Origin: CAG-791 sp002449595
GTDB taxonomy: Bacteria > Bacillota > Clostridia > Lachnospirales > Lachnospiraceae
DNA length: 64,000 bases
Assembly: GCA_946539855.1 (NCBI GenBank)
Contig: CAMNHV010000008.1
Location: 1 to 64,000 of the forward strand
Direction of reading: 5' to 3'
Made by a program: the position numbers and the translations under genes. The first letter of the stretch is position 1. Every line of letters starts with the position of its first letter. The notes beneath the pieces are model-generated. The model had not been told where the DNA came from. It made no database searches and worked only from the letters and a program-made list of their open reading frames with translations. Shown here piece by piece: positions 33,870 through 42,284 of the stretch.

Positions 33870-33927
33870 AAGTTCCCGCGTTCGTAGTTGCGGGCCTCAC
33901 CGGAAGCGCCGGCGGACCCTGTAACAA

Positions 33928-33970
33928 ATAGACATGCCTGCGCCGGCAGGCATGTCTATGTACTCAGTTG
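33928..33970 (-). terminator. Terminator of the P-loop gene
   Basis: ATAGACATGCCTG / CAGGCATGTCTAT, a perfect 13-bp stem with a 6-nt loop, between the P-loop gene and the HlyD-like gene. On the minus strand TTGTTAC follows, a weak T-run. Confidence 0.6.
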
Positions 33971-34007
33971 CCATTAAGCGACGGGTCAGTTCCCATGAAG
34001 GACGCGA

Positions 34008-34427
34008 TCAAAGAGAGATCGCGACCATGGACTTCAGGTCTTCCGGAAGATCCGACTCATCGAGGGCGATGCTCAGAACGAAGTCCACATGGAACACTTC
34101 GCTGAGCTTCTTCAGTTTCATAACGACAGGCGTGATATCCTGGCCGCGCAGATGCGCGATGTCCAGAAAGCTGTCAAAATACATCTGCTCCAGATCATGA
34201 TCCTGCGAGATGATACCGCTGACAAAACCAACGAACTCATCCGCGTCCGAAATGAAGTAGTCCGGAACGCTGATCAGACGGATCTTGTTGTTCAGTTCAT
34301 ACATGTGCTTGGTGCTTTTGTCCAGATAGCAGATCGAGCCGAGGATATTTTTGATTTCAGAATTGACTTTGTCCAGCAGGTACCTGGTTTTCCCTTTTCC
34401 CTTATCGCCGACAATTAACTGAACCAT
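34008..34427 (-). CDS. Small P-loop protein, unassigned
   Basis: 139 residues with a Walker A-like GDKGKGKT at about 6-13. A Walker B-like strand may be DFVLSIALDESD near the end. Homologues in Lachnospiraceae are often labelled PilT-like without evidence; I assign no function. ATG 34427 is set by AGGAGG 9 nt upstream. It has its own promoter and a palindrome in the 5' region and is AT-richer than its neighbours. Separate from the mre operon. Confidence 0.75.
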   Translation of the reverse strand: MVQLIVGDKGKGKTRYLLDKVNSEIKNILGSICYLDKSTKHMYELNNKIRLISVPDYFISDADEFVGFVSGIISQDHDLEQMYFDSFLDIAHLRGQDITPVVMKLKKLSEVFHVDFVLSIALDESDLPEDLKSMVAISL

Positions 34428-34462
34428 TGGCCATGCCCTCCTGATTTCTAAGATATAGATGC

Positions 34463-34486
34463 GTATCAATTTGTCAGAATTGATAC
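34463..34486. promoter_or_regulatory. Palindrome in the 5' region of the P-loop gene (candidate operator)
   Basis: Perfect 9-bp inverted repeat GTATCAATT / AATTGATAC with a 6-nt centre, starting about 8 nt after the predicted transcription start. Could be an operator or an RNA hairpin. Confidence 0.5.
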
Positions 34487-34500
34487 AAATATTTAACCGT

Positions 34501-34529
34501 ATTATAGTCGATGCGGGGGTGAAAAACAA
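34501..34529 (-). promoter_or_regulatory. Promoter of the P-loop gene
   Basis: Minus strand TTGTTT (34524-34529), 17-nt spacer, TATAAT (34501-34506). Confidence 0.75.
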
Positions 34530-34530
34530 C

Positions 34531-35571
34531 TCATTTCGGCTCCGCCACGAGGTCCTGGAGATCGTTCATGTAACTGTACAGGACCTGCTGGTCGGGGGCG
34601 CCGAGAACCACGCAGATGTAGGGATTTCCCGACGTGTCCTTGGCCAGGATCGTCAGGCAGTGCCCCGCCGCGCTGGTCGTCCCCGTCTTGCCGCCGATGA
34701 CCGTCATGCCCGTCGGTGCGTCAACGATGCTGCGCAGATACAGGTTCGTCGAGTTCACGCTGACGTTCTTCTCCGCGCCCTGCGCGTCGCGGTAGACCGT
34801 CGAGTAGGACGGCATGTTGATGATCTCCTGGATGACCGGGTAATTCAAGGCCTCGTTGAAGATCAGGTACATGTCGTACGCGGTCGTGTAATGATTCCCG
34901 TCGTGCAGTCCGCTCGGGTTCATGAAGTGTGTGTTCGTCGCGCCGATCATCTGCGCTTCCTTGTTCATCTCGTCCACGAACGCGCTCACGCTTCCGCCCA
35001 CGTTCTCCGCGATCATCACGGCGGCATCGTTCGCCGAGTTGATGAGGAGCAGGTGGAGCGCCTGGTCCAGCGTCATGGTATCGCCCTCCGCGATGCCGCA
35101 GGTCTGCGCGCCGGCTTCCAGGTTCGTCACGTCCGCCGAGGCGGTGAGTTTGGTGTCAAGGGAGGAATTCTTGAGCGCGACGAGCGCGGTCATGAGCTTC
35201 GTGAGGCTCGCCGGATACATCTGCTCGTGGACGCTCTTTGCGTACAGGAATTCCAGGTTGGCGGTGTCCGCGATGAGCGCGGTCGTGCCCGCCTCGATGC
35301 TGATGCCCGGAGGTATGACGTTGCCTTCTGTCACACAGAGGTCGGCAGCGAAGCCCTCCGCCTGTCCGCTGTCTGTCGACTGGCCGGACAGAAATGTGAA
35401 TGCCTTCATGTACTCGTGGTCGGTGTAGGGGCTGACGAGATTGGATCCGCAGGCACACAAAAGCGCGCAGCACAGAAGGAGCGCTGCTGCGCGCGACGCC
35501 TTTTTCACGGTTGCCCCGGCATGGGCCTTTTTGATGACTGATAAGTTGTGGTGAACTGCAAAACGGAACAT
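34531..35571 (-). CDS. D-alanyl-D-alanine carboxypeptidase (S11), probable lipoprotein
   Basis: Low-molecular-mass penicillin-binding protein that trims the terminal D-Ala of peptidoglycan stem peptides. From ATG 35571 it is 346 residues; motifs SxxK in PASLTKLMTA, SxN in LLINSANDAA and KTG in GGKTGTTSAAG are intact. The N-terminus has a hydrophobic run ending ALLCACGS, which looks like a lipobox. The start is uncertain: ATG 35571 lies 1 nt past the mgsA stop but leaves a ~40-residue lead before the hydrophobic core; GTG 35508 would give a normal short signal peptide. Last gene of the mre-rodA unit. Confidence 0.88.
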   Translation of the reverse strand: MFRFAVHHNLSVIKKAHAGATVKKASRAAALLLCCALLCACGSNLVSPYTDHEYMKAFTFLSGQSTDSGQAEGFAADLCVTEGNVIPPGISIEAGTTALIADTANLEFLYAKSVHEQMYPASLTKLMTALVALKNSSLDTKLTASADVTNLEAGAQTCGIAEGDTMTLDQALHLLLINSANDAAVMIAENVGGSVSAFVDEMNKEAQMIGATNTHFMNPSGLHDGNHYTTAYDMYLIFNEALNYPVIQEIINMPSYSTVYRDAQGAEKNVSVNSTNLYLRSIVDAPTGMTVIGGKTGTTSAAGHCLTILAKDTSGNPYICVVLGAPDQQVLYSYMNDLQDLVAEPK

Positions 35572-35572
35572 G

Positions 35573-35968
35573 TTACTTGTACATCTCTCTCCACTCCAGA
35601 TCGCCTCTGTCAAGGGATTTGATCAGGAGTTCGGCGGAGGCCAGGTTGGTCGCGACAGGGATATTGTGGATGTCGCAGATCCGGAAGACGTCCTCGCCGC
35701 TGGCTTCGTGGTTGCCCCTTGTGAGCGGGTCCCTTAAGAAGATCACCAGGTCGATCTCGTTGTGCTCGATCTGTGCCGAGACCTGCTGGATCCCCCCGAG
35801 GTTGCCCGAGAGATGCTTATGGATCGTAAGATTGGTCACTTCCTCGATGAGGCGGCCCGTCGTTCCCGTCGCATAGAGCTCATTCTTGCTCAGAATGCTG
35901 CGATAGGCGATACAGAAGTTCTGCATCAGTTTTTTCTTCGCGTCATGCGCGATAAAGACTATGTTCAT
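35573..35968 (-). CDS. mgsA: Methylglyoxal synthase
   Basis: Turns dihydroxyacetone phosphate into methylglyoxal, 131 residues. N-terminal IAHDAKKKLM, catalytic-loop GTTGRLI and SGNLGGIQQ, and LRDPLTRGNHE are all present. Found after rodA, as in many Lachnospiraceae mre clusters. Confidence 0.96.
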   Translation of the reverse strand: MNIVFIAHDAKKKLMQNFCIAYRSILSKNELYATGTTGRLIEEVTNLTIHKHLSGNLGGIQQVSAQIEHNEIDLVIFLRDPLTRGNHEASGEDVFRICDIHNIPVATNLASAELLIKSLDRGDLEWREMYK

Positions 35969-35993
35969 CCTTGTATTTTTCCCCTTCTGTTCG

Positions 35994-37178
35994 TCAGGTC
36001 AGCATAGCGTCTTCTTCCGCGAGGTCCGGCATGTCCGGGATACCGCCGATCCGACCCACTGTCTTGGCGCTCCTCACCGGCGCGCTCTGCATCCTCACAT
36101 TGAGCAGGAATCCGATCCCCATATACAGGCTCCACAGGCTCGTAAGGCCATAGCTGACAAAAGGAAGCGGGATGCCGGTATTCGGGAAAGTACCTGTGGC
36201 CACGCCGATGTTCATGATGCCCTGGAATCCGATCCACGCGCCCATGCCGGCGCAGATCACCATTCCCGCCATATCTCTCGCCGTCCTCACGTTCAGGAAG
36301 CACTTGATCGAGATCGCCGCGATCAGGGCTACCACGGCACACGCACCGATAAAGCCGAACTCTTCTCCGATCACGGTGAAGATAAAGTCAGTCTGGGACT
36401 GGGAGATATAGCCGCTGTTTAAGAGCGAACTCAGACTGTTTGTGTTGTAGCCTTTTCCGAGTAGTTTTCCGGAACCGATCGCCATCATGGAATAGATCGT
36501 TTGATAAGCGGTGGTGTCCGCAAAGTCTTCCGGATGCAGAAATGCCAGAATTCGGTTTCTCTGGTAGGGGTTAAGCAGGGTCTGGTCTTCCTGCAGGACC
36601 ATGTTGAAGAGGATCAGGGCTGTAGGCAGGGAAACTGCGAAAATACCCGCGACCAGACGGAAACTGATCCCGCCCACGAACATCATCACACTGAAAATAA
36701 CGACCACCATGATACTTGTCGACATGTCAGGCTGCTTCCAGATCAGGTAAAAAGGAATCAGGATGAGCGCGACAGATAAGGCGGTCACAGGGATTGTCCG
36801 TATTCTGTCTTTATATTTCATAATAAACTTCGCATAAAACAAAATCAATAAAATTTTGGCTGCCTCAGAGGGCTGGAACGTGAATCCGCCGATCGTCAGC
36901 CAGCGCTGCGCGCCGCCGCCCGTCGAGCCGATGGAAATGACGAGATACAGCAGCACGATGTTGATGACGTAGTAGACCCATGCGAAGTATATGATCTTGT
37001 GATAATCCAGCGCGGAGATGACAAGCATCAGGGCAAGGCCGACCACCATGCCTTCGATCTGCTTGATCTGCAGGTCCGGCCTGGCGCTCCCGACGGCGAA
37101 GATGCCGAACACGTTGAGCGAGATGATGAGGGTCAGAAGGACAAAGTCGATCCTCTTGAGATTAAAAGTTTTAAACAT
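35994..37178 (-). CDS. rodA: RodA/FtsW/SpoVE-family peptidoglycan glycosyltransferase
   Basis: SEDS glycosyltransferase that polymerises lipid II, 394 residues with about ten transmembrane helices. Motifs: GGAQRW, FQPSEAAKI, KQPDMSTSIM, QTDFIFTVIGEEFGF and TGIPLPFVSYG. The neighbouring pbp2 and mreBCD point to elongation (RodA) rather than division (FtsW). It overlaps minC by 8 nt. Confidence 0.93.
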   Translation of the reverse strand: MFKTFNLKRIDFVLLTLIISLNVFGIFAVGSARPDLQIKQIEGMVVGLALMLVISALDYHKIIYFAWVYYVINIVLLYLVISIGSTGGGAQRWLTIGGFTFQPSEAAKILLILFYAKFIMKYKDRIRTIPVTALSVALILIPFYLIWKQPDMSTSIMVVVIFSVMMFVGGISFRLVAGIFAVSLPTALILFNMVLQEDQTLLNPYQRNRILAFLHPEDFADTTAYQTIYSMMAIGSGKLLGKGYNTNSLSSLLNSGYISQSQTDFIFTVIGEEFGFIGACAVVALIAAISIKCFLNVRTARDMAGMVICAGMGAWIGFQGIMNIGVATGTFPNTGIPLPFVSYGLTSLWSLYMGIGFLLNVRMQSAPVRSAKTVGRIGGIPDMPDLAEEDAMLT

Positions 37179-37881
37179 TGACGTCTCCCCCCGCAGGATC
37201 CGCCGCGATGACGACGCCGTCCTTCACGAGACAGATCTTCGGGCCTTCGGGTTTCTGCTTGAAAAGAAGGCGCGGGCCGGTCTTCCCGCGGTACCGGATC
37301 CCGTCGACGTGGACCTTCTCCGGCATGAAATCCCCGGTGTAGATATAGTGGCCGCTCTCTTCCCCCTCCGCGGCGTTTTCGCCGGCGCTCGCCTGGCCGT
37401 AGAGGCCGCCGAGGATGACGATATTTCTTGACGATACCACGGCGCAGCCCGCGCGGACGCTGCCCGTGACGAGAATGCTGAGCGAGGACTCGATCACCTC
37501 GTTGTCCGCAATGTCGCCGGTGTGCACGTGGAACGCCTCCGCGTTACTCGGAAGGCTGTGCGCGCGCTCCTCTTCCTTCGCGTCCTCTCCCACGCGGTGT
37601 ACCGCTCTGGCGAAAAGCTCCATCGTCTGCGGATCCTCGCTGCAGATGCACAGGACGTCGAGATCGCTGTTGTTCGTGATCGCGTCGACGAGCAGTTCCT
37701 CCTCCGTGTCCGACAGCGCCCTGCCCTCAAACGTCACCGCGACGGCGGCGTCCTTGAAGAACGAGCGCCCCTCCGAGAACTTGCGCGCCGCCTCGGAGCG
37801 GATGTCATGGAACGTGGCGTTCGGATCAAGCCTGAGCCGGAGCCCGCCCCCGTATAAACGGATCGTGACAAGATTTTTCAT
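37171..37881 (-). CDS. minC: MinC-like septum-site protein without MinD/MinE
   Basis: 236-residue MinC-like protein. N-terminal SpoIIAA-like domain (about 1-100), acidic linker, and a C-terminal beta-helix (ILVTGSVRAGCAVVSSRNIVIL then GGLYGQASAG). MinC blocks FtsZ polymerisation and is normally brought to the membrane by MinD through a conserved RSGQ motif; the matching place reads HTGD (residues 120-123). In related mre operons minD and minE follow minC; here rodA follows directly with an 8-nt overlap. The family call is good; a normal MinCD mode of action is doubtful. Confidence 0.78.
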   Translation of the reverse strand: MKNLVTIRLYGGGLRLRLDPNATFHDIRSEAARKFSEGRSFFKDAAVAVTFEGRALSDTEEELLVDAITNNSDLDVLCICSEDPQTMELFARAVHRVGEDAKEEERAHSLPSNAEAFHVHTGDIADNEVIESSLSILVTGSVRAGCAVVSSRNIVILGGLYGQASAGENAAEGEESGHYIYTGDFMPEKVHVDGIRYRGKTGPRLLFKQKPEGPKICLVKDGVVIAADPAGGDVNV

Positions 37882-37904
37882 GCTCTCTCCTTCAAAAGTA
37901 ATCC

Positions 37905-40850
37905 TTAGTCGGTCTGCGCGGTCCTGCCGGTGTCGAAGATCGTCTCGCTGGCGAGCAGCTCTTCCTTCGTGGCGAGGCCAAAGTAATATTCCAGGACGGA
38001 CTTCGTGATGTTCGCCGCGTAGTCCGAGGTATAGCCGTTGGCGATGCGCGTCGCGACCGCGACTTCCGGCGCGTCGTACGGCGCGAAGCAGACAAAGAGC
38101 GCGTGGTTCGGGCGCGTGTTGGTCTGCTGCGCGGTACCGGTCTTGCCGGCGACCTCGACGGGGAAGTTCATGAAGTAGAGCTTGTCCTTCACGACTTCGC
38201 GCATGCCCTCCTGCAGGGCGGTCCAGCAGACGGGATCCATTTCGATGACGTTTTTCACCGACGGCTCCGCCTCCCGAAGGACGATGCCGCTGCTGTCGGA
38301 CACGTGGTCGAGCAGCGTCAGGTTCAGGCACTCACCGCGGTTTGCGACCGTCGCGACGTAGCGCGCGAGGGAGACCGTCGTGAAGTTGTGGTTGCCCTGG
38401 CCGATCGCGCTTCGGACGGCGTCCTCCGTGGAGATCTGCGGCGCGGCTTCTTCGATCTCGATCCCGGTTTTGTCGCCGAGGCCGTACATCCGCGCATATT
38501 TACCCAGAATGGCGACGCCGGTGTCGGAATTGTAGACCGCGGACTTCTGTGTCCCGCCCTCAGATTCCGTTTCCGCTGTCGCTGCTTCCTCTTCCGTCTC
38601 CTGCGTCGTGGTCTCTGTATCCGCGGACTCTTCCGCGGGCGCCGTCTGTTCCTGCCCGAGCCGGTAGCCGAGCTCATAGAAGAACACGTTGCACGAGTTG
38701 TGGATCGCGCCCTGCACAGTGAGATTCCGGTGCGCCGCCGGGTAGACCCAGCACTTGGGCGCGGGATCGCCGAGCTTGTGGAAGATGCCGGTGCAGTCGA
38801 TCATCTCGTCCGTGGTGATCACGCCCTCCTGCAGTCCCGCCGTGGCGGAGACCATCTTGAAGGTGGAACCGGGCGCCGTCTCCTGCAGCGTCGCGTAGTT
38901 GTAGAGCGGGCCGGACAGGTCCTCCCGCAGCTGGTCGTAGTAGTCAGAATCGACGCTTCCGGAGAGACGGTTATTGTCGAAGCTCGGGTAGCTGATGAGC
39001 GCGAGTACCTGCCCGCTCCCGGGATCGGTGATGACCATCGAGCCGGAGTAAGGGTCGAGGTTGAGCTGCGCCGGCGTGAGGTCCAGCTCCCTGATGCGGT
39101 TGCGCATGAACTCGTAGGAGCCGATGACGCCGCTCTCGAACTGCTCCCTTTCCGCGGTCGGCACGGTCACGAGCTTCTGCTCCATGAGGATGCGGCAGAC
39201 CTGGTTGCCGGAGACGAGGTCCTGCAGGATCATGTAGTGCAGCACCTTCTTCTCGAATTCCTTATCCGTCAGCAGAAAAGCTTCCTGGTCCCGGATCATG
39301 GCTTCCAGCACCTGTGCGGTGTCGGAGTAGGCCCCCGGCATGCCGAGCGCGGTCACATCCACCCAGCCTTCCTCGATCGCGTGCGTGAGGAACTGAGTCA
39401 TACTGATCGTCTCGTTCTTGTGCCAGTCGATATAGACCGGATCCTGCGCGTCCTCCAGGTCTCTCACGAGGATGCCGCGCTCTTCGAGCGTGTCGATATA
39501 GCCGGTCTCATAGATCTTGTATTCCTTCGGCAGCTCCTCGTAGGGTGTCTGCCGCTCGCGGATCTCCGCGCCGAGTTCGCTCAGGACCTGCTGTCTGTAC
39601 TCTTCCATCGCCGCATGGACGGCGCGCTCGGTCTCGCCCGCCTCGTTCCCCGCCATGTGGGACAGGCTCACGACGTTGTTGCTGAAGACCGAGAAGTATA
39701 CCTCGTAGATCGGAATGATCAGCGAGGAGCTCGACGTGTTCTCTGTGATCTCCATCTCGCGGACCGGACGGATCTTGGCGAGCAGGATCTCGGAGAGCTT
39801 CTTCTCGAGGATGTCGTATGCGGCCATCGTGAGGTCCTTGTCGATCGACAGATAGACGTCGTTTCCCGTCTGCGGGCTCACTTCGCCCTCGACGCCGAGC
39901 ACTCTTCCGAGGTTGTCGACGTAGATCGTGCGGGATCCCTTTTTCCCATGCAGCTCGGATTCGAAGGAGGCCTCGATCCCGGCCTTGCCGACGATATCCG
40001 TCGCCTCATAGGTAGGATCCTCCTGCGTCAGGGTCTCCAGCTCCTCCGTGGAGACGCGGCCCGTGTAGCCGAGGATCTGGGAGAAGTAGACGCTGTCGGG
40101 ATAGCGGCGGACCGTGTCCTCCTCGATGGTGACGCCCTGGAGCGTGCCGCTGTTCTCCATGATCGCGACGACCGTCTCCTCGTCCACGTCGAACGCGATC
40201 GGGGAGGCGACGTATTTCTGGTAGCTGTTGAGGCTGAGCAGCCAGCGGACGGTCGTCAGCTGCAGCTGCTTTAAAGGACTCTCAAGTTCTTCCGGTTTGA
40301 TGCCGTACTGCTTCGCGAGATACGCCATGACTTCGTCCGGCGTCGACGTGCGCTCCGCGTAGGTCAGCTTGTCGATGGACAGACAGCCGTAGACGTCCGC
40401 GAGAAACCGCAGGTGCTGCCTGCCGCTTCTTCGGAAAAGGAAATTGCCGTACTCGCAGCTGATCCCGAAGTCGTCCGTCACCTCCCCGCCGTGCGACTCG
40501 ATGATGTCGATCGTGCGGAGGATGACGTCGTTGATCGCGTCGTTCTTTTTCGAGCCGTTGTCGAAGACGTCGCGGATGACGACGGAGTAGGCGAGCTCGT
40601 TGTAGGCGAGCAGCTGCCCGTTCCGGTCGTAGATGTTGCCGCGCGTGCCGGGGATCGTGACTTCTCTCTTAAGGCGCAGCTGGAAGGAGGTCAGGAACTC
40701 GTCGCCGCGGACGATCTGCAGGCCGAAGAGACGGTAGACGAGACCGCCGCACAGGATGAGGATCACGGCGATCATCAGGAAGACGCGTATGTTCAGTTTT
40801 TGAAAGAGCGCCTGCAGGTCGCGCAGGAACTTCTTTTTTCTCTTACGCAT
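37905..40850 (-). CDS. Penicillin-binding protein 2 (class B transpeptidase)
   Basis: Membrane-anchored D,D-transpeptidase of cell elongation, partner of RodA, 981 residues. Transmembrane anchor at about 21-43, the N-terminal pedestal domain (TIPGTRGNIYDRNGQ), then the transpeptidase domain with SxxK in PGSTFKMVS, SxN in HNSCNVFF and KTG in VAGKTGTAQQ. It is longer than the usual ~650 residues, in the way Lachnospiraceae PBP2 proteins often are, because of inserts including a Glu/Thr/Ala-rich loop near the SxN motif. It overlaps mreD by 8 nt. Confidence 0.93.
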   Translation of the reverse strand: MRKRKKKFLRDLQALFQKLNIRVFLMIAVILILCGGLVYRLFGLQIVRGDEFLTSFQLRLKREVTIPGTRGNIYDRNGQLLAYNELAYSVVIRDVFDNGSKKNDAINDVILRTIDIIESHGGEVTDDFGISCEYGNFLFRRSGRQHLRFLADVYGCLSIDKLTYAERTSTPDEVMAYLAKQYGIKPEELESPLKQLQLTTVRWLLSLNSYQKYVASPIAFDVDEETVVAIMENSGTLQGVTIEEDTVRRYPDSVYFSQILGYTGRVSTEELETLTQEDPTYEATDIVGKAGIEASFESELHGKKGSRTIYVDNLGRVLGVEGEVSPQTGNDVYLSIDKDLTMAAYDILEKKLSEILLAKIRPVREMEITENTSSSSLIIPIYEVYFSVFSNNVVSLSHMAGNEAGETERAVHAAMEEYRQQVLSELGAEIRERQTPYEELPKEYKIYETGYIDTLEERGILVRDLEDAQDPVYIDWHKNETISMTQFLTHAIEEGWVDVTALGMPGAYSDTAQVLEAMIRDQEAFLLTDKEFEKKVLHYMILQDLVSGNQVCRILMEQKLVTVPTAEREQFESGVIGSYEFMRNRIRELDLTPAQLNLDPYSGSMVITDPGSGQVLALISYPSFDNNRLSGSVDSDYYDQLREDLSGPLYNYATLQETAPGSTFKMVSATAGLQEGVITTDEMIDCTGIFHKLGDPAPKCWVYPAAHRNLTVQGAIHNSCNVFFYELGYRLGQEQTAPAEESADTETTTQETEEEAATAETESEGGTQKSAVYNSDTGVAILGKYARMYGLGDKTGIEIEEAAPQISTEDAVRSAIGQGNHNFTTVSLARYVATVANRGECLNLTLLDHVSDSSGIVLREAEPSVKNVIEMDPVCWTALQEGMREVVKDKLYFMNFPVEVAGKTGTAQQTNTRPNHALFVCFAPYDAPEVAVATRIANGYTSDYAANITKSVLEYYFGLATKEELLASETIFDTGRTAQTD

Positions 40851-41385
40851 GTTCGCTTCTCTCCTGGCGTTTCTGGCTCTCGGTCTTCTCTCTCATGACC
40901 TTCCGGTAAAGGATCGAGAGCAGCGGGTACACGACGACGCCCGCCAGCAGCGTGCAGACCATCTCGGGGATGATGCAGTTCGTGATGAAGAACCCGGCGA
41001 TCATTCTCGCCCGGAACATGAATTCAAAAATGTAGCAGCAAAAACAGTACACAAAGTCGCTCACTTCGATGAGAAGGAGCGGGAACTTCAGGTCTTCGAT
41101 GAAAAGAATACCGGTGAACCTGCCGCACAGATAGCCGGTCCAGGCAAAAAGCAGCGCGTGGAATCCGAGGAGAGGGCCAAAGCACACGTCGCAGAGGATC
41201 CCGGCGAAAAAGCCGAGAAAGATGCCCGCGGAGTCCCCGAGGAACAGGGAGAGCGAGACGACCGCGATGATGAGGAGGTTCGGCCGGAAGGACAGGATGG
41301 ACGAGCCCCGCAGCACCGCCGTCTGTATGACGAAACAGACCAGCACGACGAGCATGCCGATGAGGAGGTTGACGAATCTTTTCAC
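40843..41385 (-). CDS. mreD: Rod shape-determining protein MreD
   Basis: Small polytopic membrane protein of the elongasome, 180 residues with about five hydrophobic helices (ILSFRPNLLIIAVVSLSLFLG, GFFAGILCDVCFGPLLG). Recognised by length, topology and position between mreC and pbp2. Overlaps mreC by 4 nt and pbp2 by 8 nt. Confidence 0.9.
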   Translation of the reverse strand: MKRFVNLLIGMLVVLVCFVIQTAVLRGSSILSFRPNLLIIAVVSLSLFLGDSAGIFLGFFAGILCDVCFGPLLGFHALLFAWTGYLCGRFTGILFIEDLKFPLLLIEVSDFVYCFCCYIFEFMFRARMIAGFFITNCIIPEMVCTLLAGVVVYPLLSILYRKVMREKTESQKRQERSEHA

Positions 41386-42284
41386 TTGCCGCTCTCCGTC
41401 TCTTCTTCGTCCGGGATGTCCTTGGTACGCAGGATCACGAGGACGGTGTCCAGATGCTCAAAATCAACGGCAGGGATCAGGTAGCCGGAACGGGTGATGT
41501 TGTTGTAGTCGCGGTGCGTGGTGGAGATGTAGCCGATCAGGATCCCGGGCAGGTACTTGTCGCTGATCCGGGAGGTGACGACCTTGTCGCCTTCGACGAC
41601 GGCGCCCTCAGAGTCAACGAGCTGGGAGAACCGGATCATTCCTTCGGAGTAAAGCGTTAAGTCCCCGGAGACCATGAGATCATCCTGCGTGGACAGAACG
41701 CAGCCAGCGACGTTCGCGTTGTCGTTGATGATGGACTCGACGCGGGACCAGCCGGGTCCCGTCTTCGTGATGCGGCCGACGAGACCGCCGGACGCGATGA
41801 CGTTCATGTCGACGGCGAGGCCGTCGTCCGAGCCCTTGTCGATGAGGAACGTGTGATACCAGTTGCCGGGGTCCTTCGCGATGATGCGGGCGCCGGTCTT
41901 CTCGTACGAGACGTACTGCTGGTCGACGCGGTAGAGCTCCTGCAGGCGGCTGAGCTCATAGCTCTGCTGCTGCAGCACGGACAGCTCGCTCTTCACGTCG
42001 TCGAGTTCGCTCCGCAGCGCGGCGTTCTCCTCGCGAAGGCTTCTCAGTTCCTTCACAGACTGCGCGTGCTGGCGCAGCGCGCCGCCGACCGCGGTGACGC
42101 CCTCCTGGAACGGGATGACCACGTAGCCGGCCCCCGTGTCCGTCACGCCGTCGAGTGCGGCGGTGTTGAACGTCACGACAATCAGGATCACGCAGAGCGC
42201 GCTGATGAAAAGGATCCAGTACTTCGCCGGGATCTGGAATTTCTCTTCCTTGTCGATCTTCTCGATATTCGGGCCCTGACTCAT
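41382..42284 (-). CDS. mreC: Rod shape-determining protein MreC
   Basis: Bitopic membrane protein that links MreB to PBP2, 300 residues. One transmembrane helix (about 25-45), a coiled coil (about 75-115, LRSLREENAALRSELDDVKSEL region) and a C-terminal double beta-barrel (ARIIAKDPGNWYHTFLIDKGS, GLVGRITK, PGILIGYI). Overlaps mreB by 4 nt. Confidence 0.95.
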   Translation of the reverse strand: MSQGPNIEKIDKEEKFQIPAKYWILFISALCVILIVVTFNTAALDGVTDTGAGYVVIPFQEGVTAVGGALRQHAQSVKELRSLREENAALRSELDDVKSELSVLQQQSYELSRLQELYRVDQQYVSYEKTGARIIAKDPGNWYHTFLIDKGSDDGLAVDMNVIASGGLVGRITKTGPGWSRVESIINDNANVAGCVLSTQDDLMVSGDLTLYSEGMIRFSQLVDSEGAVVEGDKVVTSRISDKYLPGILIGYISTTHRDYNNITRSGYLIPAVDFEHLDTVLVILRTKDIPDEEETESGK

